Shown here one piece after another: positions 35,016 through 43,701 of a stretch of 64,000 nt of DNA (the stretch's first letter is position 1; each line of letters starts with the position of its first letter). The position numbers and the translations under genes were made by a program. This DNA is from Acinetobacter lactucae (GTDB taxonomy: Bacteria > Pseudomonadota > Gammaproteobacteria > Pseudomonadales > Moraxellaceae). A model generated the notes under the pieces. The model was given only the letters and a program-made list of their open reading frames with translations. It made no database searches and was not told where the DNA came from. Location: NCBI RefSeq assembly GCF_001605885.1, contig NZ_LRPE01000036.1, positions 124,001 through 188,000 on the forward strand, written 5' to 3'.

Positions 35016-35630
35016 ATGACTATGCGGCTTAAAGAATTAGCAGGTTGTGAGGAGTGCGATACAGTCTATCGCAGAACCCCGCTTGCTTATGGAAAAAGAG
35101 CTTATTGTGTATGCTGCGGTGCTGAACTCTATCGGCACACCAAACCTTTTTCGACCTTGTTGGCTTTAATTTTAACAGCCCTAATTGTATTTATTCTTGC
35201 CAATAGCTTTCCTATCGTAAAAATTGAATTGCAGGGAAATATCTCTGAAACCACTTTACTTGGTGCGGTTTGGGTGATGTTTCATTATGATCGGGCTTTC
35301 GTTGGCGTACTTATCTTAATTACTACTTTTATTGTGCCGCTTTCCTATCTTTTATTACTTTCCTATGTGTTAGGTACAGTGAGTATATTGAAGAGAAGAC
35401 CTGCATTTTTGGTGTTTGCCTTACGTACACTTTATTTTATGAGAGTGTGGGGAATGGTTGAGGTGTTCTTAATCGGGATTTTGGTTACGCTTGTGAAGTT
35501 AATCGGAATGGTGTTGGTGATTCCCGAAATTGCGTTATGGGCATTTGCGATCTTGAGTGTCTTGTTGGTTTATATTACTTCCATAAAGGTGAGTGATATA
35601 TGGAACGAAATTGATAGGTCACTGCCATGA
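35016..35630 (+). CDS. Paraquat-inducible protein A family, first half-protein
   Basis: 204 residues: an N-terminal zinc ribbon with two Cys pairs (CEEC and CVCC) and four membrane helices, one PqiA domain. E. coli PqiA and LetA (YebS) each carry two such domains in about 420 residues; here the halves are separate genes. These inner-membrane proteins feed lipids into the MCE tunnel made by PqiB/LetB. The stop overlaps the next start by 4 bp (ATGA). Confidence 0.88.
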   Translation: MTMRLKELAGCEECDTVYRRTPLAYGKRAYCVCCGAELYRHTKPFSTLLALILTALIVFILANSFPIVKIELQGNISETTLLGAVWVMFHYDRAFVGVLILITTFIVPLSYLLLLSYVLGTVSILKRRPAFLVFALRTLYFMRVWGMVEVFLIGILVTLVKLIGMVLVIPEIALWAFAILSVLLVYITSIKVSDIWNEIDRSLP

Positions 35631-36436
35631 AAACGATAAAAAATGTGACCCAAATACAAAGTGCACAGCAAGGTTCGGTGCTTAAGCAATATCCGAGAGC
35701 CAAAGATCTTTCATTAATTGTGTGTCACTGCTGTGGCATCGTAAATTCTGCACATAGTGAAAAAAGGCGACTCAACCAAAGCCATCAAGTTTTACGTTGT
35801 ATTCGTTGTAATAGCGTACTGCATTCACGTAAGCCAGCGAGTTTAAACCGAACTTTTGCCTTAGTGGTGGCTGCAACCATTCTTTATATTCCAGCCAATG
35901 TACTTCCAATGACGGTGACTGACTCACTTTTGGGAAGTCAGCAAGATACCATCATGAGTGGTGTCATTTACTTTTGGAAAAGCGGAGACTATCTGGTGTC
36001 CGTGGTCATTTTTATGGCCAGTATTTTTATTCCCATGTTGAAGCTACTAATTTTGTATTTTTTATTAGTAGCGGTATATCTTCAACAATCGTCAGCTTGG
36101 AAATTTTTACCTGAGCAGTGCGTTAAATTATATCGAGTTGTCGAGTTTATTGGTCGTTGGTCAATGATTGATGTTTTTGTGGTAGCGCTCTTAACAGCGC
36201 TTATTCAGATTCAATCGCTTGCTACGATTTTAGCAGGGCCGGGTTCGATTGCTTTTGGTGCGGTTGTGGTGTTAACCATGTTTGCATCCTTAAGTTTTGA
36301 CCCACGTCTTATTTGGGATAACTTCTACGCATCTCAAAATACAAACAAACCTTCTTCTTTTGCTTCAAAAAAACCAAAGATTATTCAGGCAGAACATCCG
36401 CCGTTGAATAATGATTCCATTAATCCCAGTCAATAA
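35627..36436 (+). CDS. Paraquat-inducible protein A family, second half-protein
   Basis: 269 residues: cytoplasmic N-terminus with a zinc ribbon of two Cys pairs (CHCC about residues 34-37, CIRC about 61-64), four membrane helices and a hydrophilic tail. It corresponds to the second PqiA domain of E. coli PqiA/LetA. It is translationally coupled to the first half upstream and followed by the MCE protein gene. Confidence 0.88.
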   Translation: MKTIKNVTQIQSAQQGSVLKQYPRAKDLSLIVCHCCGIVNSAHSEKRRLNQSHQVLRCIRCNSVLHSRKPASLNRTFALVVAATILYIPANVLPMTVTDSLLGSQQDTIMSGVIYFWKSGDYLVSVVIFMASIFIPMLKLLILYFLLVAVYLQQSSAWKFLPEQCVKLYRVVEFIGRWSMIDVFVVALLTALIQIQSLATILAGPGSIAFGAVVVLTMFASLSFDPRLIWDNFYASQNTNKPSSFASKKPKIIQAEHPPLNNDSINPSQ

Positions 36437-36443
36437 AAGAACA

Positions 36444-38111
36444 ATGAGTATGTCTGAAAATGAAATAACCCCTGGTAACTCAGATCGTCGTGATACCGAT
36501 GTTGAACTGGATAGCATGAATGATTTACCAGAACCCCAAGAAAAGAAAAGTCGGTGGAAGCCTCTTTTAATTTGGCTTATCCCATTGATCGCTCTTTTAA
36601 TTGCGCTTTCATTAGCTGTAAAAGCGCTCTTGTCTCACGGCCCTACAATTGACGTATCTTTTAGGACGGCTGAGGGACTGGTCGCTGGTAAAACAACAGT
36701 CCGTTATAAACAGGTGGATATTGGCATAGTACGCCAGATTGATCTTTCAGAAGACCGTTCACACGTGATTGCCCGAATTGATTTGCGTAAAGATGCGAGT
36801 AACTTTGCAGCAAAAGATTCACGGTTTTGGGTAGTGCGGCCACGTATTGGGACGAGTGGGGTTTCAGGAATAGACACATTATTGTCAGGTTCATATATTG
36901 AAGTGGACGGTGGTAAGTCGGAAGAGAAAAAACTCGAATTTACTGGCTTAGAGACACCGCCAGTAATTACTTCCGATGTGCCGGGCAAAGAATTTTTCTT
37001 AAATGCAGATGATTTGGGGTCTTTAGATGTAGGTTCTCCAATTTATTATCGTCGAATTAATGTGGGGCAAATTACGGCCTATAAATTGTCCGATGATGGT
37101 AAAAGTGTAGAGCTGCAAACGTTTATTCGAGCACCGTATGACAAGTTTGTGACCACCGATGCACGTTTCTGGCAGGCAAGTGGGATTGATGTGACCTTAA
37201 ATGCTTCTGGCTTTAATTTAGATACCCAGTCGCTTGCAAGTATTGTTGCGGGTGGTATTGCTTTTGGATACCCTGAAAACTCACATGCGACCACAGCAGC
37301 AAATCATAGCCGCTTTAATCTTTGGGATTCAAAATCTGATGCATTGAAAGATCCGGATGGACAACCTCGTGGTGTGATTATGTACTTTGATCATTCATTA
37401 CGTGGACTATCTGTAGGTGCGCCAATTGACTTCATGGGCATTGAAGTTGGTAATGTTAAAGCGATTAATGCTGAATTTACTAACGACTATAAGCAGATGC
37501 GTATGCGTGTTGATGCCGTCTTTTATCCTTCACGTGTTGAAAAAGGTTTGGCACTTAATCCGAATAGTGAAATCTTCAAAGACTTTGTTGAACATGGATG
37601 GCGTGCTCAAATGAGAACAGGTAACCTTCTCACGGGTCAAAACTATATTGCCCTAGATAAGTTCCCTAAAGCTAAACCAGCCAAATTACAAATTTTGAGT
37701 GATGACCGTGTAGTGATTCCAACTACACAGACCGAACTCAGTGGCTTACAAGCACAAGTTTCTCAGATTGCTGACAAGTTAACGAAATTCCCGTTGGTTG
37801 AGATTGGGCAAGATGTACGTAAAACGCTCAACAATATGAACACAGCCATTGCCTCTACCGATAAACTGGTTAAACAGTTAGATGGAAAAGTTGCACCTGG
37901 TTTACAAGCAACGCTAGACGATGTCCGTAAAACGGTAAGATCATCTGAGTCTATTTTGTCGAGTGATGCACCGTTACAACAAGACGTACGTAAAGCTTTA
38001 CAGCAAATGACACGTGCGGCAGCTTCATTACAGTTAATGGCAGACTATATTGAACAACATCCTGAATCAATTATTCGTGGTAAGACACCAGAGACCGATG
38101 ATGAAAAATAA
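36444..38111 (+). CDS. pqiB: MCE-domain intermembrane transport protein PqiB
   Basis: About 555 residues: N-terminal cytoplasmic part, one membrane helix (LLIWLIPLIALLIALSLAVKAL), then three MCE/MlaD domains (starting near TIDVSFRTAEGLVAG, LDVGSPIYYRRINVG and LSVGAPIDFMGIEVG) and a long C-terminal helix. Three MCE domains plus the helix is PqiB architecture: a hexameric tube with a needle that spans the periplasm and carries lipids between membranes. ATG 36444 is preferred over ATG 36411, which lies inside the upstream gene. Confidence 0.93.
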   Translation: MSMSENEITPGNSDRRDTDVELDSMNDLPEPQEKKSRWKPLLIWLIPLIALLIALSLAVKALLSHGPTIDVSFRTAEGLVAGKTTVRYKQVDIGIVRQIDLSEDRSHVIARIDLRKDASNFAAKDSRFWVVRPRIGTSGVSGIDTLLSGSYIEVDGGKSEEKKLEFTGLETPPVITSDVPGKEFFLNADDLGSLDVGSPIYYRRINVGQITAYKLSDDGKSVELQTFIRAPYDKFVTTDARFWQASGIDVTLNASGFNLDTQSLASIVAGGIAFGYPENSHATTAANHSRFNLWDSKSDALKDPDGQPRGVIMYFDHSLRGLSVGAPIDFMGIEVGNVKAINAEFTNDYKQMRMRVDAVFYPSRVEKGLALNPNSEIFKDFVEHGWRAQMRTGNLLTGQNYIALDKFPKAKPAKLQILSDDRVVIPTTQTELSGLQAQVSQIADKLTKFPLVEIGQDVRKTLNNMNTAIASTDKLVKQLDGKVAPGLQATLDDVRKTVRSSESILSSDAPLQQDVRKALQQMTRAAASLQLMADYIEQHPESIIRGKTPETDDEK

Positions 38112-38808
38112 AAATACTCTATCTTTTCAACATCCCAAAGCAGTCAAATGGCTGCTTGGGAGCGGCCTGTTTTTAACGGCTGTTGCCATGACGGCATGTT
38201 CGAGTTCGCCAACGCCAAATTATTATACGATGTCCCCTAAAATTACTGCGGCTACAAAATCAACTGTGCAGGTGATTGAGGTATTACCAGTTGGGATTCC
38301 AGACCGATTGGACCGTGCACCTCTGGTGCTCCAAGACAGTAGTGGTAAGTCTACGGTGTTAAATAATGAGCGCTGGACATCGACTATGGGCACGCAATTA
38401 CGCGATACCTTGTCGGCGGGTTTACAGCAAAAATTAGGGGCAATTGATAGTTATAGCAGTGGTCTTGCTGGAAACAACCAACCTTTATATCGAGTTTCTA
38501 CAGACTTTTCTCATTTTGATATTGTAGATAAAAGCTATATTAATATTGCGGTCTCTTGGGTGGTGAAGCGTCAAATACCGCCCACTCAATTAGAGTCAAA
38601 TAATGCAAAAGTCATTACGAATGCAGGATCTCAGCTCAATTGTCGAATTGCATTTAAACAGCCGATTGATCAAAAAGCTAAAAAGATGGATGCGATTGTG
38701 AATGCTTCGAGTGAGGCGATGACTCAAATTATTAATACGGTTTCTGCTTCAATTGTGGCGCTGGATTCAAACAAAAAATCGGTTATTAGCAATGGGGTTT
38801 GTTCGTAA
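38101..38808 (+). CDS. pqiC: PqiC-like outer-membrane lipoprotein (ABC-type transport auxiliary)
   Basis: About 235 residues. The N-terminus is a signal with Cys in MTAC|SSSP, giving a lipoprotein whose Ser-rich next residues favour the outer membrane. The mature domain follows the PqiC/YmbA pattern (YYTMSPK near the start, GIPDRLDRAPLV, NERWTSTMGTQLRDTL). PqiC is the outer-membrane dock of the PqiB needle. The start overlaps the end of pqiB. A terminator follows. Confidence 0.88.
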   Translation: MKNKNTLSFQHPKAVKWLLGSGLFLTAVAMTACSSSPTPNYYTMSPKITAATKSTVQVIEVLPVGIPDRLDRAPLVLQDSSGKSTVLNNERWTSTMGTQLRDTLSAGLQQKLGAIDSYSSGLAGNNQPLYRVSTDFSHFDIVDKSYINIAVSWVVKRQIPPTQLESNNAKVITNAGSQLNCRIAFKQPIDQKAKKMDAIVNASSEAMTQIINTVSASIVALDSNKKSVISNGVCS

Positions 38809-38826
38809 AATCCATTGTTTTTAATC

Positions 38827-38866
38827 AACCCCTTTATTTGTGCACAACAGATAAAGGGGTTTTTAT
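38827..38866. terminator. Terminator between pqi operon and HIUase gene
   Basis: AACCCCTTTAT pairs with ATAAAGGGGTT and is followed by a T-tract. It lies between convergent genes. Confidence 0.82.
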
Positions 38867-38867
38867 T

Positions 38868-39275
38868 TTAGTTGCCGCGATAGGTTGAATAACCGTAAGG
38901 GCTAAGTAGTAAAGGAATATGGTAGTGGTTTACGCTTCCATCTACTTTAAAAATTACAGGTACTTCGGCAAAAAAAGTTTGTTGTTTGTTCTTTTTAAAC
39001 CAGTCTTCAGTTTTAAAGGTAACTTTATAAACACCTTGCTCTAGTTTTTTATTTTGTGGATAGAGCGCAGTAATACGACCATTTGAATCGGTCACTTGCT
39101 GGTTGAGTTTTACCCACTGGTTATTGGTGTTTTTTTCTAAAACCACTTCAACTTGTGAAGAGGGCAAACCCGTTTCTAGATTTAACACATGCACACTTAG
39201 CGGATTAGTTTGAGCAAACGTAGCCGAAGCCGAAGCCATAAATAACGAAGATAAAGCAATAAATGATTTAGTCAT
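38868..39275 (-). CDS. Periplasmic 5-hydroxyisourate hydrolase (transthyretin-like)
   Basis: 135 residues from ATG 39275, with a signal peptide (MTKSFIALSSLFMASASATFAQ). The family signature LSVHVLNLETGLPS holds the first catalytic His, and the C-terminal YRG motif ends YRGN instead of the usual YRGS. HIUase opens 5-hydroxyisourate in urate breakdown, and the periplasmic form (E. coli HiuH) is regulated by the HprSR system. Gene pair with 39286-39774, divergent from a two-component system. Confidence 0.9.
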   Translation of the reverse strand: MTKSFIALSSLFMASASATFAQTNPLSVHVLNLETGLPSSQVEVVLEKNTNNQWVKLNQQVTDSNGRITALYPQNKKLEQGVYKVTFKTEDWFKKNKQQTFFAEVPVIFKVDGSVNHYHIPLLLSPYGYSTYRGN

Positions 39276-39285
39276 GATGAACTCC

Positions 39286-39774
39286 TTATGAATGAAAAAC
39301 AGTTTCAATGGCTTTACTTGCACATTGATTGTCATTTTGTGCGCCGCCAGCACCCGCAACTCCAATCGCGCCGATCACTTGGTTCTCAAAACGAACAGGT
39401 ACGCCGCCGCCTAACAAAAGTAAATTTGCTACTGTGGTTAAATTTTTTGCATCAGGATTTTGGTTACTGTTTTGGCTTAAAACTAAGGTCGATGTTTTAG
39501 TAGATAACGCGGTATAAGCTTTTTTCTCGGCAGCCATTAAATTATGCGGACCCACCATCTCATGCCGTTCGGCAGTTAAAGGATTACCGCCACGATCTAC
39601 AACAACAACCGCAATGTTTTGATTTAGTTTTTTACATGCCTCTTTAGCACTGTTGGCTAACAGGTGGGCAGTTTTTAGATCTAACGAATAAACTTGATTC
39701 AAAGCAGGGGGCTGTGCAAAAGTACTATTACCGAATAGCACGGCTGCTAATATCAGCCAGTTCAATTTTTTCAT
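39286..39774 (-). CDS. GlcG/HbpS-type secreted heme-binding-like protein
   Basis: 162 residues with a signal peptide (cleaved near NSTFAQ, residue 21) and a DUF336/HbpS domain: VVVVDRGGNPLTAERHE, AAEKKAYTAL and a Gly-rich end VIGAIGVAGAGGAQNDNQCA. Family members bind heme or help oxidative sensing; many are uncharacterised. It is 10 bp upstream of the HIUase gene in the same operon and about 100 bp from the divergent response-regulator gene. Confidence 0.85.
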   Translation of the reverse strand: MKKLNWLILAAVLFGNSTFAQPPALNQVYSLDLKTAHLLANSAKEACKKLNQNIAVVVVDRGGNPLTAERHEMVGPHNLMAAEKKAYTALSTKTSTLVLSQNSNQNPDAKNLTTVANLLLLGGGVPVRFENQVIGAIGVAGAGGAQNDNQCASKAIETVFHS

Positions 39775-39829
39775 AATGATTGCCTCTATGTCGCTTTGAA
39801 AATCTTAAACAAATTGCTTAATTTCAAGC

Positions 39830-39857
39830 ATGACAATCACATTACAAAGTTGTCATC
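39830..39857. promoter_or_regulatory. CusR/HprR-type operator in the divergent intergenic region
   Basis: CATTACAAAGTTGTCATC (39840-39857) is an imperfect palindrome ATTACAA-N2-TTGTCAT like the E. coli CusR box and the HprR box. A further ATGACAA at 39830-39836 lies one 11-bp period away. It lies between the HbpS/HIUase operon and the two-component genes. Confidence 0.6.
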
Positions 39858-39878
39858 TTTCTAATGAGTCTCTACAAA

Positions 39879-40550
39879 ATGCGTATCCTTATTATTGAAG
39901 ACGAGAGCAAGATTGCCACTTATTTGGTCAAAGGATTAAAAGAGTCTGGATATCAAGCGGAGTGTGTTCACTTGGGGCTGCAAGGTTTAGAAATGCTAAA
40001 GACAGATCAATATGACTTGCTTATTCTGGATGTCATGTTGCCCGACATAGATGGCTGGAGCGTATTACAGGTCCTACGCCAGTTTTCAAAAATTCCGGTG
40101 ATTTTTTTAACGGCAAAAGATCACGTGATGGATAGAGTGAAAGGGTTAGAGTTGGGTGCAGATGATTACTTGGCTAAGCCATTTTCTTATATTGAGCTGT
40201 TGGCACGTATTAAAAGTTTGTTAAGAAGACAGCAATATCTGCAAGAAAATGAACTGTCTATTAGTGATTTAAAAATGGATTTGGTCGGTCATAAAGTATG
40301 GCGTAATGGCAACTTGATTGAGCTGAGTAAAACCGAATTTAATTTGTTGCGTTATCTGTTGCTCAACAAAGAGCAAATCGTGACGCGTAGGCAAATTGGT
40401 TCCGAAGTTTGGAATATTAACTTTGACACCGATACCAACTTTATTGATGTTGCGGTACGCCGTTTACGAAGCAAAATTGATGAAGGATATGAGTTAAAAC
40501 TTATTCATACCATACGTGGCTTGGGCTATAAAATTTCGGTTAGCTTATGA
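39879..40550 (+). CDS. Response regulator, OmpR family, HprR/CusR-like
   Basis: About 223 residues. The receiver domain has the phospho-acceptor Asp in LLILDVMLPDIDGW and Lys in DDYLAKPF. The C-terminal winged helix has the form of the heavy-metal/oxidative subgroup (RRLRSKID...IHTIRGLGYKI). It overlaps the kinase gene by 4 bp. Synteny with HIUase and the operator suggests HprR-like control of oxidative or chlorine stress genes. ATG 39864 would add five residues. Confidence 0.88.
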   Translation: MRILIIEDESKIATYLVKGLKESGYQAECVHLGLQGLEMLKTDQYDLLILDVMLPDIDGWSVLQVLRQFSKIPVIFLTAKDHVMDRVKGLELGADDYLAKPFSYIELLARIKSLLRRQQYLQENELSISDLKMDLVGHKVWRNGNLIELSKTEFNLLRYLLLNKEQIVTRRQIGSEVWNINFDTDTNFIDVAVRRLRSKIDEGYELKLIHTIRGLGYKISVSL

Positions 40551-41950
40551 ACTTTAAATTTATGCGTTCTCTTGAAGTCCGTATTACCTTTCTGGTTACG
40601 CTTTGTTCTGCCTTAATTTTATGTTCAGTCGGCTTTATGACCTATTTAGGTATTAATCAGATTTTATTAAAGCAGCAAGATAAAGCTTTAGCAGACAGAA
40701 TTAATCGTTTGGAAATTTTGCTGCAAGATAGCGAAAATGTGGAGCAAATCATTGCGCGGCCTAAGCTGTATCAAAACATGCTCGGCAACCAAGACAACTT
40801 GTTTCTGCTCATCCATAAAGACAAAACTTTAATTAATATCAATCCGCTCCACATTCAGTTACCTGAGCTTGCACAGCGCAACAGTCTTCAGTTTCAAGAT
40901 TTAACCAACAACTCATATCCAACACGAATTGCTTGGAAAACTATAAAAATTAATAACGAGCCTTATCTGCTTATTGCAGGTAAACAATGGTCGGAACGCA
41001 TCAATATTCTTTTACCTTTTCAAGAAAGTCTCTTGATGTATGTGGTAGGAGGCGTGTTTGCGATCTTTGTGCTTTGCATTTTAGCGTGTCATTTAGGTTT
41101 AAGGTCGCTGCAACAGCTTCGTAAGCAAACTCATTCTATTAACGTAAATCAGCTCCAGAAACGGTTAAACCTCCCAAATTCACCTTTAGAAGTTGAGCTG
41201 CTATCTAAAGATATAAACCACATGCTTGAGCGTATCGAAAAAGGCTATACGCAGCTCAACCGTTTTTCTGAAGATATCGCGCATGAGTTCCGTACGCCTT
41301 TAAATAATCTGATTGGACAAACCGAGATTGCTTTAACTGGCGAACGCTCGGTTGAGCAATATCAAGATTTACTGGTGTCTCATTTAGATGATTACCACAG
41401 ATTAAAACGCATGATTGATAGCATGCTTTTCTTGGCAAGAGCCGATCAGAAAATGGTTCTTGTAAACAAACAAGAAATAAATATTCGTGATGTTATGGAT
41501 AGGCTATGCCAGATTTTTGAATATCAGGCCGAGGAACAAGACTCTCATTTTAGTTTTAATCTAGAAGCTAAAACGTTATTTGCAGATCCTGAGCTTTTTC
41601 AAAGAGCAGTTTATAACCTGATTTTAAATGCGCTGGTTCACGGTGGTGACAAGCGAACGATTTATATCGCGTCTAAACATAAGAATATTAATCATACGCA
41701 ATGGGTGAGTCTTACTGTGGTAACAGGTGGTATTTCAATTGCTGAACATCAACTTGAGCATCTTTTTGAAAGATTCTACCAATGCCACTCAAGTCGAAGT
41801 GATGAGAATCAGACAGGTGGATTAGGTTTGTCGATTGTTGCTTCAATTATGGATTTACATCATGGCCTCTATCGAGTGTATAACACGGTCGAGGGTGTGT
41901 GCTTTGAGCTTGATTTTCCAGTTGTAGATGTTGCAAAGAAATACAATTAA
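40547..41950 (+). CDS. Heavy-metal-type sensor histidine kinase, HprS/CusS-like
   Basis: A 467-residue protein with two membrane helices (about residues 12-33 and 165-185) flanking a periplasmic sensor, then HAMP and the H-box IAHEFRTPLNNL. The N-box is NLILNALVHG and the G2-like box is GGLGLSIV. The G1 region reads VTGGISIAEHQ, as loosely conserved in the CusS group. It partners the coupled response regulator. Confidence 0.88.
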   Translation: MNFKFMRSLEVRITFLVTLCSALILCSVGFMTYLGINQILLKQQDKALADRINRLEILLQDSENVEQIIARPKLYQNMLGNQDNLFLLIHKDKTLININPLHIQLPELAQRNSLQFQDLTNNSYPTRIAWKTIKINNEPYLLIAGKQWSERINILLPFQESLLMYVVGGVFAIFVLCILACHLGLRSLQQLRKQTHSINVNQLQKRLNLPNSPLEVELLSKDINHMLERIEKGYTQLNRFSEDIAHEFRTPLNNLIGQTEIALTGERSVEQYQDLLVSHLDDYHRLKRMIDSMLFLARADQKMVLVNKQEINIRDVMDRLCQIFEYQAEEQDSHFSFNLEAKTLFADPELFQRAVYNLILNALVHGGDKRTIYIASKHKNINHTQWVSLTVVTGGISIAEHQLEHLFERFYQCHSSRSDENQTGGLGLSIVASIMDLHHGLYRVYNTVEGVCFELDFPVVDVAKKYN

Positions 41951-41980
41951 ATCCTTATTAATGTTCCTTAATTTTTAAAA

Positions 41981-42014
41981 TTCACACTTTGTTCACAGCC
42001 CTCTGGCGTATGTT
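41981..42014 (+). promoter_or_regulatory. Response-regulator box and -10 upstream of the lipocalin gene
   Basis: Direct repeat TTCACA-N5-TTCACA (41981-41986, 41992-41997; period 11 bp), then 11 bp to the -10-like TATGTT (42009-42014). That -10 lies in the 14-bp perfect palindrome TATGTTTAAACATA (42009-42022). Similar repeats occur at 42661 and 51983. Confidence 0.6.
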
Positions 42015-42046
42015 TAAACATATGAAACAAACAGAAGAGGGTAGTC

Positions 42047-42610
42047 ATGAAATTATTATTTAAGTCATTTGTCATCGGCACTGGCCTTGCAGCGGTTAGC
42101 TTAATGCTTCCTTTGAGTACCTTTGCTGACGCCAATACTAAACCTGTCGCTGTTGATTCTATCGATATTAATAAATATGCAGGTAAGTGGTATGAAATTG
42201 CGCATTTACCGATGTTTTTTCAGCGTAACTGTGTAGCCAATACAACTGCAAACTATTCTATTAACGCGGACAAAACCGTTGGTGTTTTAAACAGTTGTAC
42301 TAATAAAAAAGGTGAAATGATTTCATCTGAAGGCGTTGCCTATCCGCAAAATCAAGGCAACAGTAAATTGAAGGTGAGCTTTTTACCATCAGGCCTTAGA
42401 TGGATTCCTTTTACAAAAGGCGATTACTGGGTTTTAAGAGTTGACCCAAATTATCAAGTCGCTTTAGTGGGTGGTCCAAGCCATAAATATTTATGGATTC
42501 TTTCACGTAGCCCGCAACTTGACGAGGCGACATATCAGTCTTATCTGCAAACAGCAAAAAGCTATGGCTACGACGTTTCTAAACTCGTTAAAACAACGCA
42601 GTCAAAATAG
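42047..42610 (+). CDS. Blc-type bacterial lipocalin, periplasmic
   Basis: A 187-residue protein with a signal peptide (to about residue 27, LSTFADA). The lipocalin signature is INKYAGKWYEIAHLP, then the second structurally conserved regions (YWVLRVDPNYQVALVGGPSHKYLWILSR). Unlike E. coli Blc it has no lipobox Cys, so it is predicted to be soluble in the periplasm. Blc proteins bind lysophospholipids or fatty acids. It is the first gene of the lipid-modification cluster. Confidence 0.92.
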   Translation: MKLLFKSFVIGTGLAAVSLMLPLSTFADANTKPVAVDSIDINKYAGKWYEIAHLPMFFQRNCVANTTANYSINADKTVGVLNSCTNKKGEMISSEGVAYPQNQGNSKLKVSFLPSGLRWIPFTKGDYWVLRVDPNYQVALVGGPSHKYLWILSRSPQLDEATYQSYLQTAKSYGYDVSKLVKTTQSK

Positions 42611-42660
42611 AAAAATGACTGATGAAGGAGGTCTTAAATTTAATCTGTAATTTTAAGATC

Positions 42661-42693
42661 TTCACATAAAATTCATTGCGCATTTTCTAAATT
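42661..42693 (+). promoter_or_regulatory. Response-regulator box upstream of the desaturase gene
   Basis: TTCACA-N5-TTCATT (42661-42666, 42672-42677; period 11 bp), then 10 bp to TAAATT (42688-42693). It matches the arrangement before the lipocalin gene, with one degenerate half-site. Confidence 0.5.
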
Positions 42694-42729
42694 AGAACCA
42701 AAAGAAATGCTTTAGATCAGGAAGAATCA

Positions 42730-43701
42730 ATGTCTAAATTTTTTCTGCGCTGGATCGATAGCTGGTCAGATTCAGAAAATGCGCAAGTGGGTGCTTCTAG
42801 CGAATATGTCATTGAAAAGAAAATTCAATGGTTAAGAATTATTCCTTTTATTTTATTACATATCGCTTGTTTAGCTGTGTTTTGGGTGGGCGTATCTTGG
42901 TTTGCTGTGATCTTCATGCTGGGGTTCTATTTTCTTCGCATGTTTGCAATTACCGCTTTTTTTCACCGCTACCTTTCGCATAAAACTTTTCAGACATCAC
43001 GTATTGTTCAATTTGTTTTTATACTGATCGGGACCATGAGTGCGCAGCGTGGACCGTTATGGTGGGCAGCACATCATCGTTATCACCATCACTTTACCGA
43101 CACTGATCAAGACCCGCACTCAGCGAAAGCAGGCTTTTGGTATTCGCATGTAGGCTGGTTTTTAAATGAGCAGAATTTTGCCACTCGAAAAAAAGTTATT
43201 AAAGACTGGTTGAAATATCCAGAGCTGATCTGGTTAGACCGATTTAGTTTACCTATTGTGATTTTAACGGCTTTAGCAATTTATGGTTTGGGCTCATGGC
43301 TTGCGCAAAACTTTCCTGAGTTAGGCACCAATGGTTTACAGCTGTTAGTGTGGGGATTTGTGATTTCCACTGTTCTATTAATGCATGCAACCTTGTGTAT
43401 TAATTCACTCGCTCATCGTTATGGTTCACGTGAGTTTAATACTCCAGATGACAGTCGTAATAACTTCCTACTTTCTTTAATTACCTTGGGTGAAGGATGG
43501 CACAACAACCACCACTTTTACGCGGGCAGTGTGCGTCAAGGTTTTTATTGGTGGCAGATTGATATCACGTTTTATGTGCTCAAACTTATGTCTTTATTTG
43601 GTTTGGTCTGGGGCCTAAAGCCCGTACCAGATAAGGTTTATCAATATAAAAAGATTAAAAACATATCGATAGAAAAAATTGAAAACGGTGAAGTGTTATG
43701 A
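42730..43701 (+). CDS. Membrane fatty acyl desaturase (acyl-CoA desaturase type)
   Basis: A 323-residue protein with four membrane helices and the three His boxes of diiron desaturases: HRYLSH, HHRYHHHF and HNNHHFY. It resembles delta-9 acyl-CoA/acyl-phospholipid desaturases. It introduces a double bond into fatty acyl chains using O2; the exact lipid form is unknown. The stop overlaps the next gene by 4 bp (ATGA). In this cluster it may supply the unsaturated acyl substrate for the downstream methyltransferases. Confidence 0.9.
   Translation: MSKFFLRWIDSWSDSENAQVGASSEYVIEKKIQWLRIIPFILLHIACLAVFWVGVSWFAVIFMLGFYFLRMFAITAFFHRYLSHKTFQTSRIVQFVFILIGTMSAQRGPLWWAAHHRYHHHFTDTDQDPHSAKAGFWYSHVGWFLNEQNFATRKKVIKDWLKYPELIWLDRFSLPIVILTALAIYGLGSWLAQNFPELGTNGLQLLVWGFVISTVLLMHATLCINSLAHRYGSREFNTPDDSRNNFLLSLITLGEGWHNNHHFYAGSVRQGFYWWQIDITFYVLKLMSLFGLVWGLKPVPDKVYQYKKIKNISIEKIENGEVL

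Noticed and set aside
36661..36988. Two antisense ORFs inside pqiB
   Set aside because: Shadows of the strongly coding pqiB frame; no ribosome sites and no recognisable domains.
41256..41438. 60-codon minus-strand ORF inside the HprS-like kinase gene
   Set aside because: It overlaps the H-box region of a clear histidine kinase; shadow frame.
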